Below are positions 47,701 through 59,230 of a stretch of DNA of 64,000 bases, one piece after another. The notes under the pieces were generated by a model. That model had not been told where the DNA came from and searched no databases. It saw only the letters and a list, made by a program, of their open reading frames with translations. Source of the DNA: Phoenix dactylifera (lineage: Eukaryota; Streptophyta; Magnoliopsida; Arecales; Arecaceae); the NCBI RefSeq assembly GCF_009389715.1, contig NW_024068188.1:1-64000 (forward strand). Reading direction: 5' to 3'. Made by a program: the position numbers and the translations under genes. The number at the start of each line of letters is the position of its first letter. Position 1 is the first letter of the stretch.

Positions 47701-48872
47701 AGCTGTTCGGAGGATACCTAGCTGAGAGGATCCGGTCCCTTCCGGTGCCAGGTTGCGGGGGGCCTGATGTCAGGGTTTGGGGCACCTCTTGCCGGTCCAG
47801 TGTCAGTCTGGGAGACCTCGCCGATGTTATCCTGCAGGAGCATGAGCCGGGGCAGGACTACACTTGGATCTGGAGGTCTGGGCTTCACCCGAGGGCGGCA
47901 CTCTTCTTATGGAAGGTGGCATGGGACCGCCTCCCGACGAGAGCAGTGCTGAGTAGGCGAGGTTGGGGGATCCCTGCGGAGTGCGGGACATGTAGTGTTG
48001 AGGAGTCAATCGACCACGTGCTCTTCCAGTGTACGTGGGCGAGGTCGGCATGGCTGTGGGCAGGGTTCCCGCAGGAGGTTTGGTGTGGGAGGCTTCAGTT
48101 TGTACAGATGATGCAGCAGTGGCTGGCCCGGCCTCGGACATGTCAGGAGGCTATTCGAGCGACCTGCACAGCACATCAGATCTGGCTGGCGAGGAACGCC
48201 CGCACCTTCGGTGAGCGCAGGGTGTCACCGAGGTTCGTTGCGGAGTTCGCGCGAGTCCAGGCATTGGAGATCAGACTTTCTTCAGATGGACCTCTGATAG
48301 CTTGGGACACCTGGGGTTCCCTCTCTGCTCCGGCAGCTCCTCAGCAGGTGTTCTTCACCTGGGAACCCCCACCCCCGAGTTTCCTCAAGGTCAACTTCGA
48401 CGGATCGGTCATGGATGGAGGCGCGCGAGGAGGTGCGGGTTTTGTGATACGGGATCCGCACTCCAGAGTGGTGGCAGCAGGAGGCTGTCAGTTTTTCGGT
48501 ACGTCGGTTCCCGGGGCAGAGCTACGAGCTGCCTGGGCGGGTCTTCGATATGCGAGGCAGGTACTGCAGGCTGGCGCGATTGTCTTGGAGGGCGACTCAG
48601 CCACAGTTATCAGTTGGATCCAGGAGGAGCTGAGGGGTGAGGGCTCAGACCATCCCTTGGTTCGGGATATAGGGACGATGTGTGGGGTTGGGGTGGCCAT
48701 CCAGGCCAAACATGTATTCAGAGAAGCTAATGGGGCAGCCGACTGGGTGGTTGCCTTCGCGGCTCATCATTCAGGGTACACTTTTTGGGTGGGGGAGGGG
48801 GAGCTGCCACTGGCTCTCCGTGAGTTAGTCTTTTTTGACTTTATTGGGTGTATTCGTACACGTACTGTATGA
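44736..48872 (+). pseudogene. LINE ORF2: endonuclease, reverse transcriptase, zf-RVT, RNase H; two stop codons
   Basis: One frame of 1378 codons from ATG 44736 to TGA 48870-48872, broken by TAG at 46080 and TAG at 46146. Residues 1 to about 230 are an apurinic-type endonuclease: ILAWNCKG, FISETRLS, VVGDFNCIL, then ASDHCPLLIS. Reverse transcriptase spans about 480-760: PISLC, AIKLDMERAYDRIRW, QGCPLSPYLF and the catalytic FADD at about 691-694. A zf-RVT zinc segment (LFLWKVAWDRLPTR, CGTCSVEESIDHVLFQC) is near 1050-1105. RNase H (VNFDGSV, LEGDSATVISW, FREANGAADW) spans about 1217-1345. The protein nicks the target and copies RNA onto it. Both stops fit a TGG to TAG change. Otherwise the frame is intact, so the copy is recent. 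Confidence 0.93.
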
Positions 48873-48900
48873 AAACCCGTTTTTAGCACAAAAAAAAAAA

Positions 48901-50360
48901 GCATATAAAGTGTTCAACAAAAAAAACTTTAGTTATAGAAGAGCCCATTCATATCATTTTTGATGAAGCTAATGATCTTCCTTCAAGAAAAGAAAAGAAT
49001 TTTGATGATGAGGTAGGATCTATGAGCAAACAAATAAAGAACCTCAACTTAAAGGACACATCTACACAAGATACAATGGACAGTAAAGCAAAAGATAATA
49101 ATGATCAAGAAGAAGAAGAAGAAGAGGAGCAGCCACAACAACCTTAAGATAGATATGACTTATCTAGAGAATGGAGGTATATACATAATCATCCTAAAGA
49201 ATTAATTATAGATGATCTTTCATATGTGGTACGAACTAGATTATCCATTAAAGATATATGAAATTATTTAACTCTTGTTTCACTAGTAGAACTAAAGTCA
49301 TTCGAAGAAACTCAACAAGATCATAATTGGTTAAATTCTATGCAAGAAAGACTAAACCTTTTTAAAAGAGAAATTGGTTGTTTGAAAACTTGGAAATAGA
49401 ACCGAAGACTATGTTAAAATTGAAACAAAATGGGATTACAATAGCAAATTAAATGAAAATGAAATTGTCATATGAAACAAAGTCAATTTGATTGTTAAAA
49501 GATATAACTAAGAAGAAGGCATTATTTCCGATAAAAAATTTTGCACCTATAGCAAGAATAAAAGATATCTGATATTACTTACATTTGCTTGCTGCATAGA
49601 ATTTAAAGTATTTTATTGGTTGTCAAAAGTGCTTTGTCGGAATGGTTTATTACAAAGAAAGCTTTTGTGGTAATTGAAAATGATAAATTTCCAAACTATG
49701 CATTCAAATTAAACAAGGCTTTATTTGGTTTAAAGCAACCTCTTAGAGCTTGACATGAAGGATTACACAAATTCTTGTTAGAAAATGATCTTTCAAAAGA
49801 AACTTTTGATATAACCCTGTTCATAAGCTGAAAGGATTATAATACATTATTTGCATAGAATTATGTTGATAGGTGCCACTAATGAAATGCTATGTCAAGA
49901 TTTTACTAAGCTCATACAGGAAGAATTCGAGATGAACATAATAGGTGAACTCACATTATTACTCGATCTCCGAATCAAACGAACAAGAGATGGAATCTTC
50001 ATTAACCAAAGAAAGCATACAAGAGAAATCTTGGAGAAATTTGGCATGAAGAATGCAGAATATTTCAATACTCCTTTAAGCCCCTCTTATAAATTAGACA
50101 AAGTTGAGCATAATAAAAGTATTGATTCAGAGCATTATAAAGGCTTGATAGATTCTTTGTATACCTAATATTATGTTGAATGTTTACTTATATGTCTAAT
50201 TTTAAAGAATCACATTTAAATGCAGAACATATGTATTTGGCAATCACATAAAATATAACAAGTGCTATAAATTTAAGTGAGTATCCAATTTAGCACTCAA
50301 AATCCAAGCATACTGGAATAAGACATCATTTCATAAAACTCCATCTGCAAAATAATTGAT
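48901..50360 (+). pseudogene. Sirevirus-like copia pol relic, right of LINE B
   Basis: Continues the integrase broken at 42959. It reads VFNKK, then a region with FDEANDLPSRKEK, and a Glu-rich tract (EEEEEEEQPQQP) near 49108-49145. Reverse transcriptase pieces follow: FKLNKALFGLKQPLRA near 49705-49750 and MLCQDFTKLIQEEFEMN with GLIDSLYT at 49851-50168. A final RNase H scrap, SKHTGIRHHFIK, is near 50305-50345. Many stops, frameshifts and deletions are present. It is much older than the neighbouring copia element. Confidence 0.8.
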
Positions 50361-50670
50361 TTTTTTTATTATTACCTCTACTCCAAGGACTACTATATGT
50401 AAATCGTTAAAGAAGGGGGAAAAAAAGAAGTAAACCACAAATATAAACATGTGTGCAATTATAAAGTTAAATGATATAAAGTATTAGGATCATGTTTGGC
50501 CCATTCTATGAATGAAGAGCATGCGTGAAAGGCACCCATTTTGTCAGGATTCAGAAAATTAAGTATTATGATCCATGAGTTTGCTGAGGTTAACCATAGG
50601 AACTACAGATACAAGAAGATACGCGCCATCACTAGTCATAAAAAACGGCAGCCATATTGCATCCTCGTGC
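50361..50670. other. Intergenic, upstream region of the phylloplanin-like gene
   Basis: About 310 bases with no gene. A run of T at 50359-50370 and generally AT-rich sequence; it should hold the distal promoter. Confidence 0.5.
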
Positions 50671-50678
50671 CTATAAAT
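50671..50678 (+). promoter_or_regulatory. TATA box of the phylloplanin-like gene
   Basis: TATAAATA in the context GTGCCTATAAATACACACC, 80 bases before the ATG at 50758. Transcription likely starts near 50700-50710. Confidence 0.8.
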
Positions 50679-50757
50679 ACACACCAAAGCAAAGAGCAAG
50701 CAAGCAAACGCACTACTTGCTTGCAACTAGCTGCATACACTGGTATCATCTCCAACG

Positions 50758-51652
50758 ATGGCCTTGAGGACTTTCCTCTTTGCAATGGTCTTATTGGCTG
50801 GAGTGTGTGCACCGGTAGCACAAGCCCAGCTCGGGCGAATCCTCATCAATGGTATTGTTCCCTGCGGCAACAGCACCAAGACAAGCACCAAGACTACACC
50901 GGTCTTCCCAAGTAAGGCTAGCCCAATGATATCCTAAGTGCAAGCACTACAGATCTCTTCTCCAAGCAATGCACAAACAACACCAGAAAATTCAATCACC
51001 CATGGCTAATCCATTCTGCTTTTCTATTTCATTCCTGGGGTTTATGTTATAGAGAATTAATATTTATGTGAAGAATGCTCTTAGCCCATGAAATATCAGT
51101 GTATGATTTCTCAAGTCTCGCCAAGTCATGTCTGAGCAATGGATGTGTGACCTTTTAGCTTAGTAGATGATCAATCTTTTAGCATTTGAAGTTCTATGAA
51201 ACTTGCTGCAGCATAATATTATAGAAAGAACTGTAGCTATTCTTCTTAAATCTCTATGGGGTTGCTAGATCTTCACACAAATGGTATTACCAAAGTTTTG
51301 CACCTTCTCGTATTTCCAAGTATCATAGAGTAGTACTAAACCATCTCATTGATTGCAATGCCTTGCAGATGCTTTGGTGCAGCTACAGTGTGGTGGCAGT
51401 GTAGTTTCCAGTGCAACCACAAATGACGATGGAGTATTTACCATGACACTCAATTTGCTAACAACTCTCTTATCAACACTCCTGAGTGGCTGCAATCTGG
51501 TGGTCGACACCCCTCTCTCTAACTGTGATGCATCGCTTCCATCCGGTGGTATCCTTCAATCAGCCTTGCAGCTCCTCACAGGCGGTCTTGTTGGTGGCAT
51601 TCTCGGCGGTGTCATCAATATCATTCCAGCAGGTTTCAATCTTGTTCACTAA
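50758..51652 (+). CDS. Phylloplanin-like secreted protein (Pollen Ole e 1 fold), 2 exons
   Basis: Predicted 145-residue secreted protein. Exon 1 is 50758-50911 and exon 2 is 51369-51652; the 457-bp intron is GT..AG, phase 1, and splits the codon of Asn52. Residues 1-23 are a signal peptide ending AQA, with likely cleavage before Gln24. NGIVPCG, PVFPNALVQLQCGG, NDDGVFTMTL, CNLVVDTPLSNCDASLPSGG and the end PAGFNL match the phylloplanin / Ole e 1-like family (PF01190), with four mature cysteines (36, 59, 93, 104) that can form disulfides. The C-terminus is Gly/Ile/Leu-rich (GGLVGGILGG). Tobacco phylloplanin is a leaf-surface glycoprotein that inhibits fungal spores; the role here is inferred from family only. 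The TATA box is at 50671 and AATAAA at 51800. The gene appears intact. Confidence 0.92.
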
Positions 51653-51799
51653 CTCGACTGGGGAGGAGTGGCTAACAATGCCATTCTATAAATATGACAA
51701 ATAAGGCAGAATCTTCCATCTGAAGTGTTATCTTTCGAATGTTTATATATGTAGCCATGGACTGTTAGTACTGATAATGTAACAGTCCTAATGCATAAG

Positions 51800-51805
51800 A
51801 ATAAA
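51800..51805 (+). terminator. Polyadenylation signal of the phylloplanin-like gene
   Basis: AATAAA 148 bases after the stop codon at 51652, in the context AAGAATAAAGGACC. Confidence 0.65.
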
Positions 51806-54800
51806 GGACCTTTATGGTTAACAATGGGCCTCCCTCACTTTTTTTTTTGTCTATTGCAATAAAATTTAGCACGTTTAGCCATATATTTGTTGTCCAACAA
51901 TAAGCCCTAGCCCTAAAGATTCCATGCTGAACTTGCAGTGACTATATCTCTCTAATAGTTCCACTAGACCATCTATCCTGCTAGTTAACTACTAAGAAAA
52001 ACCAACTATGTTGCTCATCAAATATAGGTTGGGCTTAACTAATAATTATATTATATTTCTCAACAAGAAGATAGAAGGTATGGTTAAATTTTAGGTTGTG
52101 CCTTTGGAAGCATTTCTTCAATACAAGAAACAAAAACATGGTAGTTTAGCCCAACCTATAATCAAAGGCAATATGACGAAGTTGAAGCACTGTTTATCAC
52201 CTTTTTGCAAAGTCTACAATGGTATTTGTTGTGATGCAACTGCAAAACTAATACATGCAAAATTTCATGATTTGAAAGATATGTATCTATAGCTTTTCTT
52301 CTCTTGTGGATTTAAGGTATCAAAAGAATGAGGTGGCTTCTCCTTGTTTATCATGTGGCGATGTTATATATGGTATATACTTCCATCAAACTGGGGCTTC
52401 CCCCGGTCGTACCCCTCAGTTTACCAATTAGAGATCTAAGTTTTTAAGTCCCGTATGGTACATCCCCAGGTATTTGGGGCCTGCATAGCTATAGTGCAGG
52501 TGGATCACCCTTCCATTCTCTAAAAATTATGGTATATCTTCATCTCATTAACAATACTCCAAAGTCAATCCTAGCTTGCAAGATTCATAATGAGAAGCTT
52601 TACCATTCAATATTTAGACTTAACGTCATAACTAATATATGAACATTTTCATCCCTTTGATCTTGTATTCATTCATATAGCTCAACAAGGGAAATTAAGC
52701 AGTTGTAATCAAGCCTTAAAGAATAATCAACATTACTTGGAAAACCTAGAATAAGTTTTTGATTAAACAACCCGATGATAAACTCAGGGGCAATCAACTA
52801 TAAATGCTAAAGAAGATGAAGAGAATATCAGGACAAAACATGAAAGAAAGAGGTATATGTTGTTAACTTCCTACACCATATTCTTTTATATGCCATAAGA
52901 ACAATTGAATCATAAATAGTTTATTCAATCTCCAACAAAATTTCATGCATCCACTAGTTTGCGAGTTCATAGTGGAATCCCCTGACAACTTTTGAATACA
53001 TGCAGTGGCAGTTTGGTTGATAAATTTTACTAAAACAAGTTTTTAAAAAGATCAAAATGAATAAGTATTACAGAAATGGTTGTTTGGTTATTTTCCGTAA
53101 AACCTAATTTACGAAAACTGGCGAGTCATAAAATCTGATAAACGAGGTTTATGAACCAATTTTTCACAGAACATGTTTTACAGAAATCATATTTTAAAAT
53201 TATTTGTTGAAGGAAGTTCAGAAAGAACTAAACAACCCCATAGTGTTTTCCTTCAAGGCCCTGTACCTATATTTGTATATAAATTTTGATTATATTACTG
53301 AGTGTAAGATCAAACAATCTGAAGGTTTTTAATTCCAGAATCATGATTTAATTCATTTTCTCAAATGCAATATCCTTAAATCTATAAGGTGAAATTTTCT
53401 AGAAGTTGGTTGTTAAGAGGTGGGTAGCCTTTTTTGAAAAAGAAAAAAAAATGTTTGATGGACAAAATTTATGATGATAAAAAGAGAAAAAACACAATGT
53501 ACTCAATTTTCAATTTTATGGATCTTTGGACTTTCAGAAAATTGATTGCAGAGCAGAACATTTGAGATAACAAAATCATGACCAGTAAAATCAAAGAATA
53601 TCTAAGTCACAAAATATTACAATTTAGTTGTGCATCCAAGAACTTTCATACTTGTAGGACCTTGACCACTAATCCACTACTTGTGATGATTGAATGTGCT
53701 AGTTTGAACTTTACCATGAATTAAAGAACTGAATTTTTGTTGGTTTATGTAATGTAGACTCTACTATGATTAGAGGAATGGTTATGGCTGGAATCACAAG
53801 ATCCACATGAGGCATGCTGTCTAAGTAGCAGTTGGGACCAGGGCCTCCCTTATCAATTTTCCCAAGAGAATAGGTTGGCTATAGCTGGAATAGCTTTCCT
53901 TGGCTTTCAATTCAAGCCCCATAAAGGACCCCTGTCCTTTTCAAAAGGAGAGGACCAGAAGCACTTCAGCATGCAGGCTTGTGGGGGCAGAATGGAGTTA
54001 ATGGAGTTGAATTAATGCCTTGAAGGATGGGGAACTGATGGAGGAATAATGCAGTAGAAATGCTGATAGGAAGGCAAAGAGACAAGCCAAGGTATGACCT
54101 CCCATCATCTTCCAGCTGGTTGGATAGTGTGTCAAATTTTCTAAAACAAGATGCTTGGTGGAAACTCCAATAAATACATAACTAGGCAAAGAGAATAGCA
54201 GAGACCTAAAAATTAGGTGAACTGCCTTAGAGATGTTGCAGTACCTCAGCAACAACTCATCTGCAACCTTGATCTCAAAACAGAAACTATAAATCTGCAT
54301 GCAAGTAAATGCGGGCATCATCGACCTACAAATGCGACAACATGATGAGGCAAGAATATATGATACTGAATATTAAGGTAGGTAGCATCTTCTGATAAAG
54401 ATACAACATCTTGATGAATGTAAATGTCATATCAAGTTCCAAAGGAAAAAGATGCAGCAACAGCTAGACTAGAAGTTAATAGGCTAGAACTGAATGTTTT
54501 TTTTTCAACATTGATCCCCTAAAGGAAGATCATCATATGGGCAAATTATCTTTTATGCAAAGACGGTAGATCCAAAGACAGCAAAGAAATAGAGAGAAGA
54601 ATACCTATTGCCTACATCCATGGGTCTTTGATTCAAATGATGATAAAACTGCAACCAAGTGAAGCGCAATTATACAGTTCCCGAAAAACCACTTCCAATT
54701 CTATAGTTCAGAAACTAGTTTCTTAAATTATTATGTATTATTATCAGAGCCAATAAGCTTCAATCTTTCTGCTCAAGTAATCACCAAAAAACAACTCTCA

Positions 54801-55142
54801 TTTATCTTCCTGATAGAGTGGGAATATTTAAGCAAGTAGCTTTTTAGACAGCCGTTGGATGTTGGTTAAGTAATTTAATTCTATCGTTGATAGATTTGAA
54901 TGGAAGGATCCTGAAAACAAACGCCGAGAAACGGGTCAGCTGCGGCAGAACAGTAATTTGGGCTACACTTACCTGGAAGAGTTCTCGTCTCTAAAAACGG
55001 GCTTAAGGGCCGTCTGATTGTGAGTGGACTGGGGGTAAGCCCACGTCCGGTTATTTGTTCAAGTCTCGCTTCAGCTCTGTTTTAGACCAGCCAAACATTC
55101 AAAGCCAGTTCCTCTAGCAGAAGAGGGTTCAAACTTCAAATC
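51806..55142. other. Intergenic, no gene recognised
   Basis: AT-rich DNA. A 64-codon frame at 52098-52292 and a 107-codon minus-strand frame at 53998-54321 show no family resemblance. The short stretch at 52385-52510 (GGGGCTTCCCCCGGTCGTACC) is GC-richer but unexplained. Confidence 0.45.
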
Positions 55143-55383
55143 AAGGGTGGCAATCCGGCCAGATCAGATCCAGGATAAATCAAAAATCTGCCAACCGAAA
55201 TCTAACTTATTTATTTTGTAGGCCAAAAATCCTGACCTAAATCTCACTAGTTATTAAACAGATAATTTAATCTAATCTACAATAAATTGAATCAAGTTAA
55301 ATTTTATTAGATAGGCAACCCAACCTAATTTGCAACAAGTTGAATAAAAAAAAATAGGTTAAACGGTTAAGCATTGTCACCCA
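55143..55383. repeat. MITE-like element 1
   Basis: Begins AGGGTGGCAATCC and ends AAGCATTGTCACCC; the ends GGGTGGCAAT and ATTGTCACCC are inverted repeats with one mismatch. It has no coding and is about 240 bp. The end GGTTAAACGGTTAAGCATTG is closely like that of element 2. Probably a non-autonomous DNA transposon. Confidence 0.55.
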
Positions 55384-55564
55384 TAGTTCAAATGCCCAAG
55401 TATGGGCAACCAAGCGGATAGAAGGGAAAGGGAAAAACTAAGAGCCACTATATCATAGCTTATGCTTCGAAGTAATCTTAACAACTTGTATTTATATTTA
55501 TTTTTAGCCGCACATACTTCTTTTGAAGAGAGGGGAGGGGGTGATTTGCATACAAGGTTCAACT

Positions 55565-55757
55565 AGGGGTGATAATTGGGTAGGGTTGGTTGGACAAGAT
55601 ACACGTAAGGATACATGATACATAAAAAATAACCAAACACGATCTGTTTATTAAATTCAAATCTGAATCTGATCATTTTATTAAATAAAAAATTTAGCTC
55701 GATCTCTAATGAGTTGAAACAAGTTAAACGGGTTAAATGGGTAAGCATTGCCACTCT
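55565..55757. repeat. MITE-like element 2, same family as element 1
   Basis: Begins AGGGGTGATAATTGGG and ends GGGTAAGCATTGCCACTCT, with imperfect inverted ends. Shares GAGTTGAAACAAGTTAAACG and the right end with element 1, in the same orientation, 180 bp further right. Confidence 0.5.
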
Positions 55758-56233
55758 TATAAATTCGGCTGATTAAGAGATAAAAAATTACAAATTAAAT
55801 GGACAGTAAAACGTTTATCAATCATAATATTTGGTAATGGTGGTGACAGCTTGCTGGTACAAAATCACCCAAGTCGGAGGAGGCTGTAAATTTAAGCTTC
55901 CGAGATACAATTTGCTGATGGCATAGAAATGCGATGTGTGGAAGACGTGAAGCATGAATAACACGTGGTTTTTATGTGGTGCAGTGGCGTAAGGTTTCGG
56001 TGTTTTGGCACTGCATAGGATTTTTTGTGCCCATAAATGGGGACACGAACCATGTCCTTGTGGCCCATTGGGCCTATTTCTTTTGCAGGTTGTAAGAGGC
56101 TCTGAGGCAAATACTACAATACCACAAACTATACAAGATAGCCTTCCTCTAAGACGGACTTCGATCACAAGGAATGTGCTCGCACATATCTCAAACATTG
56201 CACCAATTATTCTTTCGAGCTATTGCATGTTTG
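55758..56233. other. Intergenic, no gene recognised
   Basis: About 475 bases with overlapping short open frames on both strands (such as 126 codons on the minus strand at 55818-56198) but no recognisable family. Confidence 0.4.
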
Positions 56234-56655
56234 TTTTTTTTTTTTTTTTTGTTAAAAATGGCATTTCATATAGCTCTTATGTGGGTACAGCCTGCCAAGT
56301 CAAAAAAAAAAGAAAATGATACAAGGAAAGAAGAAGCTTAACGGCATAAGTCTAGATAAATTCTTCGGAGTGCCGAGCAACATAGAAAGCAATCTAGTCT
56401 GCCGCTTTGTTCGTCTTCCAATACACATGTGCTGCCTGAACGGATACCACCCCCCTGATCAGTCTACGGGTCTTCCGAATCAGTGGGTGGCCGTCCCCAT
56501 ATCGATTCACTCCCCGTATCTAATCGATCACTATAGATGAATCCTCCTTGAAAAGTACCCTATCTGCAATAAGTACCATTCTCGCATATGAGATACTCTC
56601 TCATACTGCCCGAAGCTCCACCTCAATGACTGTTGAGCCAGGAACAAGCATGTTC
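56234..56655 (-). mobile_element. LINE copy C, minus strand, RNase H end only
   Basis: A run of T at 56234-56250 is the poly-A tail on the minus strand. Just before it, the minus strand reads TATGAAATGCCATTTTTAAC, like the 3' UTRs of copies A and B. Upstream, at about 56640-56340, it encodes an RNase H: VPGSTVIEVELRAV, then VLFKEDSSIVID, then VQAAHVYWKTNKAAD, then FYVARHSE, with at least three in-frame stops. Everything 5' of this is missing, as is common for LINEs. Not active. Confidence 0.75.
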
Positions 56656-58437
56656 ATCTTTTGCCATAATTACTTGTGCTGAAGCAAGCAAACAAACACT
56701 TGACCTGATCTATTCCATCTTCTTTTTTGTTTTTGGGTAAATCGAATGCATTGAATTAAAGTAAATGTAAGTAGATACACCGGTGTGAGTCAGAAAATAA
56801 ATATTTTAAAACTGAACAGAAAGATCAGCAGAAGATCTATTCCAGCGTTAGAAGATGACAAATAGAAGGAGTCGTCGCTATTCACTGTATCTTAATAAAG
56901 CAATTACTAGGAGGTGTCTAATTAGCATATTGACCCTGAATTCATCGCACGTATAGGCCTTGCAGGAATAGCAGAACTTCTAGGATCTTATGCTTTCTAG
57001 TTTTCATAATATGTCAAGCACTCTTGTGCAAGATTTATAGCTTTTCCAATTATTTTTTCCGATGGTCCTATTGGGCCTATTTTAGTGGACGCTTTTCTTC
57101 TCTCATGTGGCCCTTGGACGACCCTTTTAGTGATTTACCCAAACAAAATAAATATCATTACGAAATATTAAGAAGAATAAGTTAATTGTATTGTTATTGA
57201 AATTGCATTTGAGCTCCCTTTATGGGGGAGAAAAAAAAAAGAGCAAAGAGAATAGGAGCAGACAACGCCAAGAATTGGGTCAGGATCCAACCTAGCTACC
57301 GCGCTGATACTAACCTTGGTATCCTCCATGCCATCCGAGTTTGATATAAAAGTGAAAGGGGTTTTAATATGAATAAAGATCTATTTAGGAAATCCAGCTT
57401 TATTGGAACAGATTTTTTACTGAATTCATGGATTAAGCAGCCTATTTGGGTATGGCACATGTTAATCTAGCACTCCTGCAGCTCGAATCCTATGGGAGGG
57501 GGGAAAAAATGATCTTCATAAGTCTTTTTTCTTCTTGCAGACCAATAGACTCATAAGTTAAGATATAGGTTAAAACTTGGATGGGTTTTTAGAAGATTGC
57601 GAGCTAGGCTAACAAATCCAATTTCTCTAGGCTATCATATAGGAATATCTAAATAGATCCTAAGTGGGATCAATAAAAAAATTGCGAACAAACAACAAAG
57701 GCTCCATTCTATAGCTCAGCAGCCGAAGCTCACACATGAATAAAACAAATGCAGCTATATCTATTAAATTAATATTTCTGTTGGTAGTCTGCCAATTATC
57801 CTCACTGGTATTTCATAGGGTAGTTTTTTATTATTATTTATTTTTTTAGCGGTGGGGGAGATGCGACATCAGAAACTGTGGAAAAGAAAAAAAAATCTAT
57901 TACAAATTGAAGTTCGAATTCTCTTCTTCTAAAGAAGAATAATAATAATTGAGTGGTTGGTCTTTTTATCAACACAAGCCACAAAAATAGATACATTTTG
58001 TACTCCAGATATGACACCCAAGTTAGGTCCTGTGCTCTTTACGTGATCTATCATCCAACATATACAATAGACGCCAACTATTCCATCTTATAGGAGAGGT
58101 TCAGAAACTACATGTGGCCATGCAACATGAAACGTGTAAAACCCAGAATCTCGTTCGAAAAACCTAGCCAAATTATATTTTTTTAAAATATTTTAGTTTT
58201 TATAAGTACTCAAAATTTTTTTGATGAATAACCTATATGGAGCTAAACTCACGCCTGCACGTGTCCTCACATACTTTTTTTTATTTAAGCTATAATATCT
58301 TCGTCAGGCTAAGAGTCTAAATTTATTCAAATCTAATTACAAACACTATAATCGACCCATGCTGAACCCATGTAATGTCTCCTAGTCCATATGGGTCATA
58401 TACTCAGCCTTAATTAGCCCATGCAATGTCCCATATA
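56656..58437. other. Intergenic, with a possible MITE at 57384-57662
   Basis: No gene is supported. GATCTATTTAG at about 57386 and its inverse CTAAATAGATC at about 57650 could be the ends of a 275-bp non-autonomous DNA transposon, but this is weak. The rest is AT-rich. Confidence 0.35.
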
Positions 58438-58682
58438 CTCAGCTTTGCATGTGCCCTGCTTCTCCAACAAGGGCCTTCTCGCCAAAAGATTAAGAGAAGT
58501 CTTCAGGCGTGAGTCTGTGTGGTTGCTTCGAAGCATATGGGAGTGGAGGTTGGCGAAGGGGGAAGGGGAGGAGGGAGGCACGTCCTCTTGTAGAGACAGA
58601 AGGGGAGGATGGGGGTTAAGGGAGAGGAGAGAGAAGGATATAAAGAGAGGTGGCTTGGAGTCTTGGAGTGGGTTTGCTTACT
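58438..58682. repeat. Dispersed repeat, copy 2
   Basis: Matches 3519-3746 in the same orientation. It has GCCCTGCTTCTCCAACAAGG at the left and GAGTGGGTTTGCTTAC at the right. GATATAAAGAG (58638-58648) is TATA-like. The open frame across it (58421-58684) is low-complexity and not credited as a gene. Confidence 0.7.
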
Positions 58683-58754
58683 AAAGAATAGGGATAAGAC
58701 TTATCACTACTAAAAGTTAAGGGTTCTTGTAGAATAAAACTAGCAATGATTTTC

Positions 58755-59230
58755 ATATTTTCTCTCTCATTGCGAAGTCCATACTGACAATGCCAAGTTT
58801 CCGCTCGACCATCAATCCTTTGGTGAATATATCTGCTAGCAAATCAACCTAGAAACTAGAAGAGTCTCTTCGTAGAAACTAGAAACAAATCAACCTCTTC
58901 ATCTATAATTGTTTTCTCTAATAAAATGATGAGAAACTTTAATGCGCTTTGTCTTTGCATAAAATACTGGATTCCTCATCAATCGGATTGCACTCTCATT
59001 ATCACAATAAAGAGGAACAATATAGTCAGTATCCTAACCTAAATTACTAAAGAACCTCAAGAGCCAAGTCAATTCCTGAACTGTCATCGCGGACGCACGA
59101 TACTCTGCCTCTGTAGAAGACAATGCAATAGTAGGTTGTCTCTTACTACATTAAGAAACAATACCAGATCCCAAGCTAAAATAATAACCAATGGTAAACC
59201 TACTACTAACTTGACCAAAGAATTATTTGT
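58755..59230 (-). pseudogene. Copia RNase H relic, minus strand
   Basis: The minus strand reads FSLGSGIVS, then IALSSTEAEYRASAMTVQEL, LLRFFSNLG, a stop, IVPLYCDNESAIRLMRNPVF and IKVSHHFIREK. After a short decayed insert it continues DLLADIFTKGL and LGIVSMDFA. This is the C-terminal RNase H of a Ty1/copia pol, with stops and small indels. No matching LTR is certain; the dispersed repeat at 58438-58682 lies where a 3' LTR would be on this strand. Confidence 0.8.

Larger units (their letters stand above)
42960..48897 (+). mobile_element. LINE copy B (L1-type), nearly full, 5'-truncated
   Basis: About 5.9 kb inserted in a copia integrase gene. The target sequence AAAGCATATAAA (42948-42959) is repeated after the A tail (48898-48909), a duplication typical of L1 insertion; the exact left edge in the A run is ambiguous. 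It contains ORF1, ORF2 with endonuclease, reverse transcriptase, zf-RVT and RNase H, a short 3' UTR and a poly-A tail. The 5' UTR and start of ORF1 are missing. GC content is far higher than in the flanks, especially at 43000-44300. Confidence 0.95.

Noticed and set aside
55375-55400. tRNA-like B-box words (AGTTCAAATGCCC)
   Set aside because: No matching A box or cloverleaf around it; no tRNA gene could be supported anywhere in the window.
58421-58684. 87-codon frame over the dispersed repeat
   Set aside because: The copy at 3497-3746 does not keep the frame; Gly/Arg/Glu-rich low complexity.
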